Below, one piece after another: positions 50,677 to 59,269 of a stretch of 64,000 bases of DNA. Position numbers and translations under genes: made by a program. Below the pieces are notes generated by a model. The model did no database searches. It saw nothing but the letters and a program-made list of their open reading frames with translations, and was not told where the DNA came from. This DNA comes from Micromonospora sp. NBC_01699 (GTDB taxonomy: Bacteria > Actinomycetota > Actinomycetes > Mycobacteriales > Micromonosporaceae). The stretch covers positions 1,550,001 through 1,614,000 of the forward strand of contig NZ_CP109199.1 of the NCBI RefSeq assembly GCF_036250065.1, written 5' to 3'. Position 1 is the stretch's first letter. The number at the start of each line of letters is the position of its first letter.

Positions 50677-53600
50677 TCAGTCCGGCGGGTGGACCGCCAG
50701 CGGGCCGGTGAAGGCGGAGGTGCCGACGGCGTTGAACGCCTGGATCCGCCAGTGGTACACGGTGTCCCGGGGCAGCCCGGTGTTGGTGAACGAGCGGGCC
50801 GTACCGGCGATGGTGAAGCTGGTCAGACCGGTGCTGAACGAGGGGTCGTTGGCCCGTTGCAGGGTGAAGCCGCTGACCACGCTGCCCCCGCTCTCGAACC
50901 AGCTGAGCTGCACGCTGACCGAGTCCGGGGCGGAGACCGAGGCGGTCGCGGAGAGGCTGTGCGGCACCGCCGGTACGGTCGGCACGGTCACCACCGACAC
51001 CGTCGACCACGGCGACGGGGCACCGAGGTAACTGGTCCGGACCCGGTGGTAGTACGTCGTGTTCGGGGTCACCGTGCCGTCGCTCCAGGCGGCCGTCAGC
51101 GGCCCGGAGACGGTGACCAGCCCACTGCTGAAGGTCGGGTTCACCGCCCGCTGGATCTCGACCCCGGTGGCGAAGGAACGGTTGCGCCAGGCCAGGTCGA
51201 CCCGGACCGGGGCGGCCGGGGCCACCGAGGCGGTCAGCCCGCTCGGCGCGATCAGGCGTACCACCGCCGAGGCGGTGTTCGACCAACCGGAGTAGCCGAC
51301 GGCGGTCTCCGTACGGACCCGGTAGTAGTACGTCGTCCCCGGCGTGACGGTCGAGTCGGCGGTCGTACCGACCCCCGGCGGCAGGCTGAACGTGGTGACA
51401 CCGGCGGTGAACGTGACGTTCGTGGCCCGCTCGACCAGATGGTTCGTGGGCACCGGACGGGTGGCGTTGTTCGTCCAGGCGAGCGCGATCGACGGCGGTA
51501 CGGTCGGCGAGCCGGGCTTCGCCGTCGCGGTCAGCCCGGTCGGCTGCGCCGGGGAGACCCGGAGCACCAACGGGCGGCTCAGCTCACTGCCCTCGTGGCC
51601 GACCAGGTGCCCCTGCCAGGCGTACTCCCAGCCGAAGTTGAACAGCTGGTTCGTCACCACCGCCGGGTCCCCGGTACGCGGGTTGACCTGCGTGAAGCCG
51701 TCGGTCGTACCGGGCGGCCGGTTCGGGTCGAGCAGCCGTACGCTGTCGCCGACCTTGAACGGCAGCGGGTCCGGCAGGGTCGGTCGGACGGCGACGACAG
51801 TGTCCTCCAGGGGGTTCATCCGGACCGTCTCCTTCCAGCCCAGCTCGTTCGGGTCCGGCGGCCGGATCGCGCCGTCCCAGCCGACCCGGTTGATCAACTG
51901 GACCATCAGGTGGTGGAAGTGGATGGCCCGGGTGCCGGCCCCGTTGTGGGTGATCTTCCAGATCTGGGTGCCGTCACCGGGTGACCCGATCGGGATCGCC
52001 GGGTCGGCCGGCGCCAGGATCTCGGTCGGCGGATCGACGTACGTCAGCGGCGTTGTCGTCTGCACCAGAGCGCTGACCTTCGGCAACTCCACCCCGAGGG
52101 TGGCGTTCATCCGGCCGTACTCGGGTTCGAAGAGTTCCTGGATCGCCTTCGCCCGCAGCGGCAGGGTCACCGGGGCGGTCCGGCCGGCCGGGGTGAACGT
52201 GATCGTGTTGCTGTGGATCGGCACGTGCGTGTTCTTCGGCGTACGGGTACCGAACGCGGTGTCGTACGCCGGCTGCGGCACGATCGGCGGCGGCTGGCTG
52301 GCCCCGTACGCCAGCGGCAGCCGGGCGCGCAGCCTCTCCAGGTCGTACGGCGGCTCCGGCTCACCCGCCACCTGGAACTGGAGCAGCGTACGGGTGTTCG
52401 GGCCGTAACCGGGCTGGGTGCTCGGCGCCCCACCGGCGGCGGTCCGGTCCGGGTCGCCGGTGTAGTAGTCGTACCGGGTGTCGAAGGCCGGCATCGGCGC
52501 CGGACAGTCGTTGTAGAGGATGATCTTCGAGCCGGGCGGGGCGGAGGAGAAGTCGACGATCACGTCGGCCCGCTCGCCGGGACCGAGCAGGAGCGAGTGC
52601 TCGGAGACGTTCAGCGCGGCGATGTCCCGGCGGTTGTAGACGTAGTTGATCGGCTGGTTGCGTACCACCGCCACCTCGGGCAGCAGGCCGCCCTCGGTGC
52701 CGATCTGGATCCAGTCCGGCCCGATACTGGCCGGGTCGGGCACGCCACCGGCCCGCCCGTCGGTCGGCCAGCTACCCGGGTGGTCCGGGTTCGCGGTGGC
52801 GTCCACCATCGGCACCTCACCGGCGGAGCCGTCGCCCAGCGTGCCGTCCGCCTGCCACATCGGCCCGTCCGAGGCGGCGTAGTAGAGCTGGAGGTTCAGG
52901 CTGCGGTCGTTACAGGCGTTCAGGATCCGAAACCGGTACGCCTTCGGCGCCACCCGCAGGTACGGGTAGGCGCACCCGTTGACCAGCGGGGTGTCGAGGA
53001 AGGCCTCCGGCACCACCGACGGGTTCGGCGTACCGGGCATCACCGGTGGCTGCCAGGGTGCGCCCGCCGGATCGTGGTACGGGTTCCGGGCCGGCCCGTG
53101 CGCCGTCCCGGTGTACGGCGGCCAGAACCACGGCCCGTAGTCCCAGCGCCCCATCGGGTTGGTCCCGGACTCGTTGTACGGGTTCTGGTTGGGCATGTAG
53201 ACGTGCGGGTACCAGAGGCTTCCGCGACCGCCCCAGTTGGCCCGGTCCCAGGTCGGATCCTGCGCTTCGAGCTGCGCCTCGCCGGGCACGAAGGTCTTGT
53301 CCTGGATCACCAGCGGGATCTCGTCGGCCGGGACGACACCGTCCGCGACCAGTTGCCGTTCCGCCTCGTCACGCAGCAGGTAGAGGCCGAGCTGTCCGGA
53401 GTAGACGGTCAGTCGGGCGATGCCGAGGGTGTGGTCGTGGTACCAGAGCAGTCGGCCGCCGGACTGGTTCGGGTAGTACAGCGTCACCGCCCCCGGCTCC
53501 GGCTCCGCCATGTCCGGCACGTTGGCCAGGCTCGTACCGGTGGGGTAGGGGGTCTGCTCACCGGCCGGGGTGAGCCACTGGTCCGGGCCACCGTTGCTGA

Positions 53601-54306
53601 TCCACGGCGTGGCCGCGCCGTGCAGGTGCAGCACGGCTCGGTTCTGCGGGTAGTGCTCCGATCCGCCGAGCGGGCCGGTCCCGGCACCCCGTACGGTCGA
53701 ATCGACCGGCAGTGGCAGCCGCCCGGCCGGGCCGGTCGGCAGCCCGTTGACGAACTTCACCCGGACCGGACGGTCACGGTCCGCGACGATCACCGGCCCG
53801 AGATGGTACGCCCGCTTCGGCGGGCCGACGGTGTTGCGCCCGTTGGCGTCGGTCCCGCTGTTCAGTTGCCGGTAGCCACGCAGCCGGGTCTGCCCCAGAT
53901 CGGCGTGCAGCTGCTGGGTGAACTGCTCCAACCCGATCTCGTAGTAGTCACAGCCGGGGTAGCTGACCGTGTCCGGCGTGGCGACCGGCAGATAGTTGCC
54001 GAGGTCGTTGCGCTGCCCCTCGCCGACGCCGGGCAGCGAGTCGACGAACTTCCGCAGACCGGTGCCGGGCACGACCTGACCGGCGGGGTCGAGGTGGGGC
54101 AGCGGACTGTTCGCGTAGTTGGGCACGAAGCCGAAGTAGTCCGGGGTGGGCAGCGGCGTCGGGACGACCGGTCGGGTCTGGGTCTGCTGTGGAATGCCGG
54201 GCCGGGACTCCTCCGGCGCCGGGGTGGGGGCATCGACGCGGCCGTCGGCGTCCTGCTTCGCCCGGCGGGCCAGGCGGTGCGCCGCGAGTTTCCTGAACAT
54301 GACCAT
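50677..54306 (-). CDS. Multicopper oxidase-like protein with three fibronectin III domains; type 1 copper site lost
   Basis: A 1209-residue protein with a cupredoxin core (about 160-915) and three Fn3 domains (about 920-1209). Type 2/3 copper motifs VLHLHG (227-230) and LWYHDHTLG (289-292) are present. At the C-terminal site, where active oxidases have H-P-x-H-x-H and H-C-H-x-x-x-H-x-x-x-x-M, this protein has TRAIHFHH (Arg793, His796, His798) and WQGHLVGHEGSELS (Gln898-Gly899-His900, His904). The type 1 Cys, its first His and the axial Met are missing, and one type 3 His is Gln. No signal peptide is evident at MVMFRKLAAHRLARRAKQDA. Laccase-type electron transfer is unlikely; a structural or binding role is possible. 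Confidence 0.85.
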   Translation of the reverse strand: MVMFRKLAAHRLARRAKQDADGRVDAPTPAPEESRPGIPQQTQTRPVVPTPLPTPDYFGFVPNYANSPLPHLDPAGQVVPGTGLRKFVDSLPGVGEGQRNDLGNYLPVATPDTVSYPGCDYYEIGLEQFTQQLHADLGQTRLRGYRQLNSGTDANGRNTVGPPKRAYHLGPVIVADRDRPVRVKFVNGLPTGPAGRLPLPVDSTVRGAGTGPLGGSEHYPQNRAVLHLHGAATPWISNGGPDQWLTPAGEQTPYPTGTSLANVPDMAEPEPGAVTLYYPNQSGGRLLWYHDHTLGIARLTVYSGQLGLYLLRDEAERQLVADGVVPADEIPLVIQDKTFVPGEAQLEAQDPTWDRANWGGRGSLWYPHVYMPNQNPYNESGTNPMGRWDYGPWFWPPYTGTAHGPARNPYHDPAGAPWQPPVMPGTPNPSVVPEAFLDTPLVNGCAYPYLRVAPKAYRFRILNACNDRSLNLQLYYAASDGPMWQADGTLGDGSAGEVPMVDATANPDHPGSWPTDGRAGGVPDPASIGPDWIQIGTEGGLLPEVAVVRNQPINYVYNRRDIAALNVSEHSLLLGPGERADVIVDFSSAPPGSKIILYNDCPAPMPAFDTRYDYYTGDPDRTAAGGAPSTQPGYGPNTRTLLQFQVAGEPEPPYDLERLRARLPLAYGASQPPPIVPQPAYDTAFGTRTPKNTHVPIHSNTITFTPAGRTAPVTLPLRAKAIQELFEPEYGRMNATLGVELPKVSALVQTTTPLTYVDPPTEILAPADPAIPIGSPGDGTQIWKITHNGAGTRAIHFHHLMVQLINRVGWDGAIRPPDPNELGWKETVRMNPLEDTVVAVRPTLPDPLPFKVGDSVRLLDPNRPPGTTDGFTQVNPRTGDPAVVTNQLFNFGWEYAWQGHLVGHEGSELSRPLVLRVSPAQPTGLTATAKPGSPTVPPSIALAWTNNATRPVPTNHLVERATNVTFTAGVTTFSLPPGVGTTADSTVTPGTTYYYRVRTETAVGYSGWSNTASAVVRLIAPSGLTASVAPAAPVRVDLAWRNRSFATGVEIQRAVNPTFSSGLVTVSGPLTAAWSDGTVTPNTTYYHRVRTSYLGAPSPWSTVSVVTVPTVPAVPHSLSATASVSAPDSVSVQLSWFESGGSVVSGFTLQRANDPSFSTGLTSFTIAGTARSFTNTGLPRDTVYHWRIQAFNAVGTSAFTGPLAVHPPD

Positions 54307-54520
54307 GCTCCCTCCCCGGTACCTGCTCGACCGGAGGTTCCGCCGGTGGGTCGGTCGAGCCGATCAAGATGGCCATCGCTGACGATCCGTAAGCAACTAA
54401 CCGCGCCAAGCGACGATTGGATACGGCCGGTCCGGCCCCGGTTCAGCCGGAAACGAGTTCGTTACGCCAGCGGCGGCGGCCAGCCGGTGCCCGCTGCCGA
54501 CGATGTCGCGGCTGTCGCCG

Positions 54521-55408
54521 TCAGTCCGGGGCGGGCTGGCAGCGCGGGCACCAGTACGTCACCCGGTCGCCCTGTTCGGCCTTTTCCACCAGCATGCCGC
54601 AGCGGCGACAGGGTTGACCGCGCCGGCCGTACACGTAGGTGGTCTGCCCCCGGTGCAGCGAGCCGGTGGTGCTCTGGGTCCAGCGTCCCCGGTTCGCCGC
54701 CAGCAGACGTTGGGCCAGCGTCACCAGCCCGGCGAGGTCGGGCACCGCCGCCACCGGTGTCCACGGGTCGACACCCCGGAGGAAGAGCACCTCCGATTTG
54801 TAGAGGTTGCCGATGCCCGCCAGGCTGTGCTGGTCCAACAACGCCTCGGCGATACTGGACCGCGGGTGGGCGGCGAGCCGGCGTACCGCCTCGTCCGGGT
54901 CCCAGGCCGGGCCGAGCAGGTCGGGGCCGAGCCCGCCGACCAGCTCGTCCTCCCGCGCGGTGGGCAGCACGGCGACCTCGTGCAGGTGGTAGCCGACCGC
55001 GATCGCGTCCGCCGTACGCAGTACCAGCCGGATCAGGTGCGCCGGCCGGGCGGCCCAGCGTTCGCCCGGCGGGTAGACCCGCCACGCCCCGTCCATCCGC
55101 AGGTGGGAATGCACGGTGAGGCGCGCCTCACCGGCGGCCCCACTGCTCGTGCCCGGCGTGCCGGGCGTGCTCGCTGTGCCGGGCGTGCTCGCTGTGCCGG
55201 GCGTGCCCGGCACGCCGGGTGTGCCGGGCGGTTTGGCGAGCCGGATCAGCAGGTGCTTGCCGCGACTGACCGCTTCCAGGACGGTCCAGCCGACCAGGTT
55301 GGTGCCGGCGAGCTGCGGCACCCGGAAGTCGGAGGCGGTCAGCCGGCCACCGGCCAGCGCACGGTGCAGCGCGCGGGCGGTGTTCCAGACCGTGTCGCCT
55401 TCGGGCAC
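54521..55408 (-). CDS. Fpg/Nei-family DNA glycosylase (Nei-like)
   Basis: A 295-residue base-excision repair enzyme with AP-lyase activity. The catalytic N-terminus is MPEGDTVWNTARAL (Pro2, Glu3). The helix-two-turn-helix is LLDQHSLAGIGNLYKSEVLF, and the C-terminal zinc finger has PCRRCG and YWCPRC. MPEGDTV marks the Nei/endonuclease VIII-like actinobacterial branch. A low-complexity insert (about residues 60-85) of Gly-Thr-Pro and Ala-Ser-Thr-Pro units, encoded by tandem GTGCCGGGC-like DNA, interrupts the N-terminal beta-domain. An imperfect 19/23-bp repeat array lies upstream of the start. Confidence 0.9.
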   Translation of the reverse strand: MPEGDTVWNTARALHRALAGGRLTASDFRVPQLAGTNLVGWTVLEAVSRGKHLLIRLAKPPGTPGVPGTPGTASTPGTASTPGTPGTSSGAAGEARLTVHSHLRMDGAWRVYPPGERWAARPAHLIRLVLRTADAIAVGYHLHEVAVLPTAREDELVGGLGPDLLGPAWDPDEAVRRLAAHPRSSIAEALLDQHSLAGIGNLYKSEVLFLRGVDPWTPVAAVPDLAGLVTLAQRLLAANRGRWTQSTTGSLHRGQTTYVYGRRGQPCRRCGMLVEKAEQGDRVTYWCPRCQPAPD

Positions 55409-55434
55409 GCTTCCATCCTGCCCGCTAACGCGCT

Positions 55435-55654
55435 GTCAGGCCCGCTCTTCGAGCGCCGTCAGGGCCGCCCTTCCACGTCAGGTCTGCTCTTCGAGTGCCG
55501 TCAGGTCTGCTCTGCTGCGTCAGGGCTGTGCTTCGAACCGCGTCAGGCATGGTCTTGCAGTGCTGTCAGGTCTGCTCTGCTGCGTCAGGGCTGTGCTTCC
55601 AACGGCGTCAGGCATGGTCTTCCAGTGCTGTCAGGTCCGTTCTTCGGCGTCAGG
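55435..55654. repeat. Array of 11 GTCAGG-headed units spaced 19 or 23 bp
   Basis: GTCAGG occurs at 55435, 55458, 55477, 55500, 55519, 55542, 55565, 55584, 55607, 55630 and 55649. The intervals are only 23 or 19. A 65-bp block (55500-55564) is repeated almost exactly at 55565-55629. Units resemble GTCAGGTCTGCTCTTCGAG. The last unit contains the stop codon of the CPCC gene (TCA read as TGA on the minus strand). No spacers, so not CRISPR. Confidence 0.88.
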
Positions 55655-55898
55655 GCTGCTCTTCGAGCCGGGGGGCGCGCACCATGTCCTGGTAGCGGGG
55701 ATGGCTGGCGCCGTAGATGGCGAAGTTGAGCCGGGCATGGGCCAGGCTCAGGTCGCCGTTCGGGCCGTCCTCGAAGACGGCGTCCTCGGCCCCCTGTCGG
55801 CCGTCGTTGGTCCAGAAACAGACCGGACAGGTCCCACCTTCTCCGGTGAAAAAGCCGCAGCATGGACATGCTTGTACGTCGATCGAATGCTTCCCCAC
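55650..55898 (-). CDS. CPCC-family cysteine-rich protein
   Basis: An 82-residue zinc-ribbon-like protein. ACPCCGFFTGEGGTCPVCFW supplies four Cys (C-P-C-C and C-P-V-C), and the rest (LSLAHARLNFAIYGASHPRY) follows the CPCC family pattern, which often occurs next to or fused with toxin/immunity proteins. GTG start. Its stop codon lies within the adjacent tandem repeat array, so repeat expansion or contraction would alter the C-terminus. Function unknown. Confidence 0.85.
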   Translation of the reverse strand: MGKHSIDVQACPCCGFFTGEGGTCPVCFWTNDGRQGAEDAVFEDGPNGDLSLAHARLNFAIYGASHPRYQDMVRAPRLEEQP

Positions 55899-55959
55899 CG
55901 GTTAAGCATTCCATAATGGTCCATCCGTCGCAGCTCCCTGTCCGCGATGCGGAAGTACA

Positions 55960-56748
55960 TCAGCTAGCGTCCGCTATCCGTAGCACCTGCCCCGTTACCA
56001 GCGAAAGTACGGCATCCGCGCGGCCGCCGTTCACCGCCAGCGCCACCCGGCCGGCGGAGTCCGCGAACACGGCGACAGCCCCCGTCGGTACGTCACCGAA
56101 TGTCGCCGCCCGACGGGCCGGTACGCCGTCCACCAGCAGCGCCGACCGCAGCCCGTCCAGCGCGGACGCCGGGGCGGCGAGCTGCACGTTGCCGAAGTGA
56201 TCCACCGAGAGCACCTCGGCGGTGAGCCAACCCGGCCCGCTGCTGACCACTGGTTCGGGCAGCCGTACCAGGGTGGTCGGGTCGACCGTCGGCCCGGCGT
56301 CGGTCAGCTCGGCACCGAGCGCCAGCCGGGCGGCGACCGGGGCGAAGACGTCCCTACCGTGGAACGTGGGCGAAACGGTCGCCGCGAGCCAGGCCGGGTT
56401 GGTCAGCTCCACCGCGAGTGTGGTGCCGCCGAGTGCGTCGGCCGCCCAGCAGAGCAGCCCGTTGTCCGGCCCGACCAGCAACCCGCCGGGGGTCTGTAGG
56501 GCGACCCCGCGCCTGGCCGTACCGACGCCGGGATCGACAACCGCCACATGCACCGCCGGCGGCAGTTCCACGACCGTCTGGGCGAGTACGACCGCACCCC
56601 GCCCGACATCCCCCGGCGGCACCAGATGCGTCACATCGAGCACCCGTACACCCGGCGCCAACCGCCCCACCACCCCATGACAGGCAGCCACAAACCCATC
56701 AAAAAGCCCATAGTCACTAGTAAAACTAACCCACCCATAACCCACCAC
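55960..56748 (-). CDS. SAM hydroxide adenosyltransferase (DUF62/SAM hydrolase)
   Basis: A 262-residue enzyme of the fluorinase/SAM hydroxide adenosyltransferase superfamily, splitting S-adenosylmethionine to adenosine and methionine. Signature segments: VSFTSDYGLFDGFVAACHGV (catalytic Asp region), VHVAVVDPGVGTARRGVAL, VGPDNGLLCWAADALGG, PTFHGRDVFAPVAARLA and LSVDHFGNVQLAAPAS. A hydrolase rather than a halogenase is expected from the short loops. The first 25 codons are G/T-rich on the coding strand because the 5' end lies in the skewed flank of element B2. GTG start, exact codon uncertain. Confidence 0.88.
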   Translation of the reverse strand: MVGYGWVSFTSDYGLFDGFVAACHGVVGRLAPGVRVLDVTHLVPPGDVGRGAVVLAQTVVELPPAVHVAVVDPGVGTARRGVALQTPGGLLVGPDNGLLCWAADALGGTTLAVELTNPAWLAATVSPTFHGRDVFAPVAARLALGAELTDAGPTVDPTTLVRLPEPVVSSGPGWLTAEVLSVDHFGNVQLAAPASALDGLRSALLVDGVPARRAATFGDVPTGAVAVFADSAGRVALAVNGGRADAVLSLVTGQVLRIADAS

Positions 56749-56817
56749 ACCCCCACGCTAACCCCCTCCCCCTCCCCCCTCCCCCCTCCCCTCCCCCTCC
56801 CCCCACCCCCTCTCCCG

Positions 56818-56875
56818 CGATCTAGGGCAAATACGTGTTAGTTGATCTCCGATCACCCCCATCTGCCCTAGATCG
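56818..56875. repeat. Intergenic hairpin element, family B copy 2
   Basis: Arms CGATCTAGGGCAAAT (56818-56832) and complement with one mismatch (56861-56875); 28-base loop starting ACGTGT, then core GTTGATCTCCGATC, which is the reverse complement of the B1 core with one change. The left flank 56755-56817 is nearly all C/T, the right flank 56880-56944 nearly all G/A. It lies between divergent SAM-hydrolase and F420-oxidoreductase genes, so it cannot be their terminator. Base skew extends 100 bases or more into both genes. Confidence 0.88.
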
Positions 56876-56944
56876 ACGCAGAGAGGGGCGGGGGAGGGGG
56901 CGGGGGGAGGGGGCGGGCGGGGGGAGGGGTGGGAGGGTGGGGGG

Positions 56945-57883
56945 ATGCGATTGGTTGTGTTTAGTGAGCCGCAGGATGGTGCTACGTACGGGGATTTGCT
57001 CCGGGTGGCGCGGCATACGGAGGATCTCGGGTTCGACGGGTTTTTTCGGTCCGACCACTATCTGCACATGAACGGGGACGGCGTGCCCGGTCCGACGGAC
57101 GCCTGGCTGACCCTGGCCGGGCTCGCCTTGCAGACCGAGCGGATCCGGCTCGGCACCCTGGTCACCTCGGCCACCTTCCGGCTGCCCGGACCGCTGGCCA
57201 TCTCGGTCGCGCAGGTCGACGAGATGAGCGGCGGACGGGTGGAACTGGGCCTGGGTACGGGCTGGTTCGAGGCCGAGCATCGGGCGTACGGAATCCCGTT
57301 CCCGCCGCTGAGGGAGCGGTTCGACCGGCTGACCGAGCAGCTTGAGGTGGTTACCGGCCTGTGGGGGACCCCGCCGGGGGAGACGTTCACCTATCGGGGC
57401 GGCTACTACGACCTCTACGACTCCCCGGCGATGCCGAAGCCGGTGCAGCAGCCGGGACCGCCGGTCATCGTCGGCGGCACCGGCCTGAAGCGGACGCCGG
57501 TGCTGGCCGCCCGATTCGCCGACGAGTACAACGTGCCGTTCCAGCCGGCGCACGCGGCCGCGAAGAACTTCGCCGCGGTGGTCGAGGCATGCGAGCGGGT
57601 GGGCCGGGACGCGACCGGCCGGGCCCCGTTGACGCTGTCGGCCGCGGTCACCGTGGTCTGCGGACGTACCGACGCCGAGGTTCGTCGCCGGGCCGACGCG
57701 ATCGGTCGGGATCTGGACGAGCTGCGCGCCGGGCCCGGCGTGGTCGGCACCCCGGACGAGGTGGTCGAGCAACTACACGAGTACGCCAAGGGCGGCGCAT
57801 CCCGCTTCTTCCTACAGTTCCTGGACCTGGCCGACCTGGATCAGCTCGACCTGATCGCCGCCGAGGTGGCCCCGCAGCTCTGA
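56945..57883 (+). CDS. LLM-class F420-dependent oxidoreductase
   Basis: A 312-residue luciferase-like monooxygenase-fold enzyme. RLVVFSEPQDGATYGDLLRV, DLGFDGFFRSDHYLHM, LGTLVTSATFRLPGPLAISV, GGRVELGLGTGWFEAEHRAY and FTYRGGYYDLYDSPAMPKPV are typical of the actinobacterial F420 branch. The first 90 bases of the gene are G/T-rich and C-poor, in contrast to the remainder, because they lie in the flank of element B2. Substrate unknown. A perfect-stem terminator follows. Confidence 0.9.
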   Translation: MRLVVFSEPQDGATYGDLLRVARHTEDLGFDGFFRSDHYLHMNGDGVPGPTDAWLTLAGLALQTERIRLGTLVTSATFRLPGPLAISVAQVDEMSGGRVELGLGTGWFEAEHRAYGIPFPPLRERFDRLTEQLEVVTGLWGTPPGETFTYRGGYYDLYDSPAMPKPVQQPGPPVIVGGTGLKRTPVLAARFADEYNVPFQPAHAAAKNFAAVVEACERVGRDATGRAPLTLSAAVTVVCGRTDAEVRRRADAIGRDLDELRAGPGVVGTPDEVVEQLHEYAKGGASRFFLQFLDLADLDQLDLIAAEVAPQL

Positions 57884-57893
57884 ACACCGCCCT

Positions 57894-57925
57894 GACCGGC
57901 ACTAACGTCAGGGTTAGTGCCGGTC
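57894..57925. terminator. Bidirectional terminator after the F420 oxidoreductase
   Basis: GACCGGCACTAAC (57894-57906) pairs perfectly with GTTAGTGCCGGTC (57913-57925) around a six-base loop, between convergent genes. Confidence 0.85.
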
Positions 57926-58014
57926 GGTGTCAGCTTCGTCCGGCGGGGCTGTGGCAGTCGGCGAGGTCGACCCCCGTCGGCGCCGACCGGGGGCCGAGTA
58001 GCCCTCGGGTGTGA

Positions 58015-59238
58015 CTACCGGCCCGCTTCGACCACCGGAGCGGGGTCGACCGGCGCCGGCCGGGGCGGTCCGGGCTGGGGCGGCAGCACGATTTCGCGTA
58101 CGGCGAGGTAAACCGCGCGGACCGCGAGCGTCCGTTCGACCTCGTCCAGGATCGGGGCGAAGAACTGTCGGCGGTGCTCGACGTCGCTCATCGAGGTGAC
58201 CGCGAAGTACATGCTGCCGAATCCGGCCAGCAGGGCGGCGTTGCGCAACAGCGCCAACGGCACCGGCAACCCGGCCGCGAGCATCGCCGGCGGCTCGCCG
58301 ATCCACTGCTCGGCGGTTTCCGGCTGGACCACTATCAGGCCGAGCAGCAGGAAGAAGCTGAACAGCCCGATTCCGACCACCAGGGCCTGTACGAGCTGCC
58401 GGGTGGCGAGCATGAGCAGCAGGTTGCCCACCTGGCGGGCGTTGAGCGGCACCGGACGCAGTGGACCGTCCGGGGCGACCTCCTCGATCGGCAGGCTGGC
58501 CAGCGGGGTGCGCTGGCAGGACGAGGAGAGCCGTTCGGCGCTCAGGTCCTGCTCGACCCGGCCGATCTCGTCGCGCAGCCGGCCGGCGGCGGCCAGGATG
58601 GTGACCGCGGTGAAGAGGCTGAGCACCAGGCCCAACCGGTACCAGGGCAGCCGGTTCATCGCCTGCCACAGCTCGCCGGTGAAGAAGAAGAACAGGGTGA
58701 CGAAGAGCAGTAGCGGCAGTGCCCGGCCCTGTAGCCGCACGCTGTTGCGCATGTCATCGACCGCGTGCCGGATGGCCCGGCGCAGCAGCGGCACCACGCC
58801 ATAGCTGGTGGCCAGCCAGGACCCGGCGAACAGCAGCGCGAACGCGGCCACCGAGGTGACCGTGATCTTCACCTGTCCGTCGTGCAGCCAGAGCGCCAGC
58901 GGCGGTACGACCGCCGGCACCACCGCGTACGCGACCAGGACCGTGATCATCGCGCGGTGGGAGAAGTGGGGCAGGCGGCGGCCGAACCTGGTCAGCGCGG
59001 ACCAGCCGGCCAGTCCGGCGACCACCACGATCGTGAGCAGCACCCAGCGGGCGGTGCCGGTGCCGGCCTGAAGGATCACCCAGGCGAGATCGGCCACCAC
59101 GACCACGGCGAGGAACGGCAGCATCCGGGGGAGGATGTGCCGGTCAAAGTCGTACCCGGCGATCATCTGGGGTACGCCGTGGCGGACGAACCAGCGTTCG
59201 GCCTGGCGGACCAGGGCGCGGGAGGCGGTGATTGGCAC
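58015..59238 (-). CDS. Multi-pass membrane protein, unknown function
   Basis: A 407-residue protein with about nine hydrophobic segments, including MLPFLAVVVVADLAWVILQA, VLLTIVVVAGLAGW, VAAFALLFAGSWLATSYGVV, LLLFVTLFFFFTGELWQ and VGIGLFSFFLLLGLIVVQ. A cytoplasmic loop (about residues 220-260) holds RDEIGRVEQDLSAERLSSS. No transporter, kinase or protease motif was recognised. GTG start with CAGGAT six bases upstream, possibly leaderless. It is co-directional with the pentapeptide-repeat gene upstream. Confidence 0.7.
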   Translation of the reverse strand: MPITASRALVRQAERWFVRHGVPQMIAGYDFDRHILPRMLPFLAVVVVADLAWVILQAGTGTARWVLLTIVVVAGLAGWSALTRFGRRLPHFSHRAMITVLVAYAVVPAVVPPLALWLHDGQVKITVTSVAAFALLFAGSWLATSYGVVPLLRRAIRHAVDDMRNSVRLQGRALPLLLFVTLFFFFTGELWQAMNRLPWYRLGLVLSLFTAVTILAAAGRLRDEIGRVEQDLSAERLSSSCQRTPLASLPIEEVAPDGPLRPVPLNARQVGNLLLMLATRQLVQALVVGIGLFSFFLLLGLIVVQPETAEQWIGEPPAMLAAGLPVPLALLRNAALLAGFGSMYFAVTSMSDVEHRRQFFAPILDEVERTLAVRAVYLAVREIVLPPQPGPPRPAPVDPAPVVEAGR

Positions 59239-59269
59239 CCGCTGATCCTGTCAGAGTGACCCGACGGGT

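Noticed and set aside
50677-54306. Frameshift as the cause of the missing type 1 copper ligands
   Set aside because: The frame is continuous, and flanking residues (EYAW, GHLVGHE, SRPLVLR) still align with the family, so single-residue substitutions explain the loss.
52213-55119. Plus-strand open frame of 968 codons opposite the multicopper-oxidase-like gene
   Set aside because: Arg/Gly/Val-rich composition typical of antisense high-GC frames. It runs across two real genes and their spacer.
55435-55654. Possible CRISPR array
   Set aside because: Steps of only 19 and 23 bp leave no unique spacers, units are imperfect, and no cas genes are nearby.
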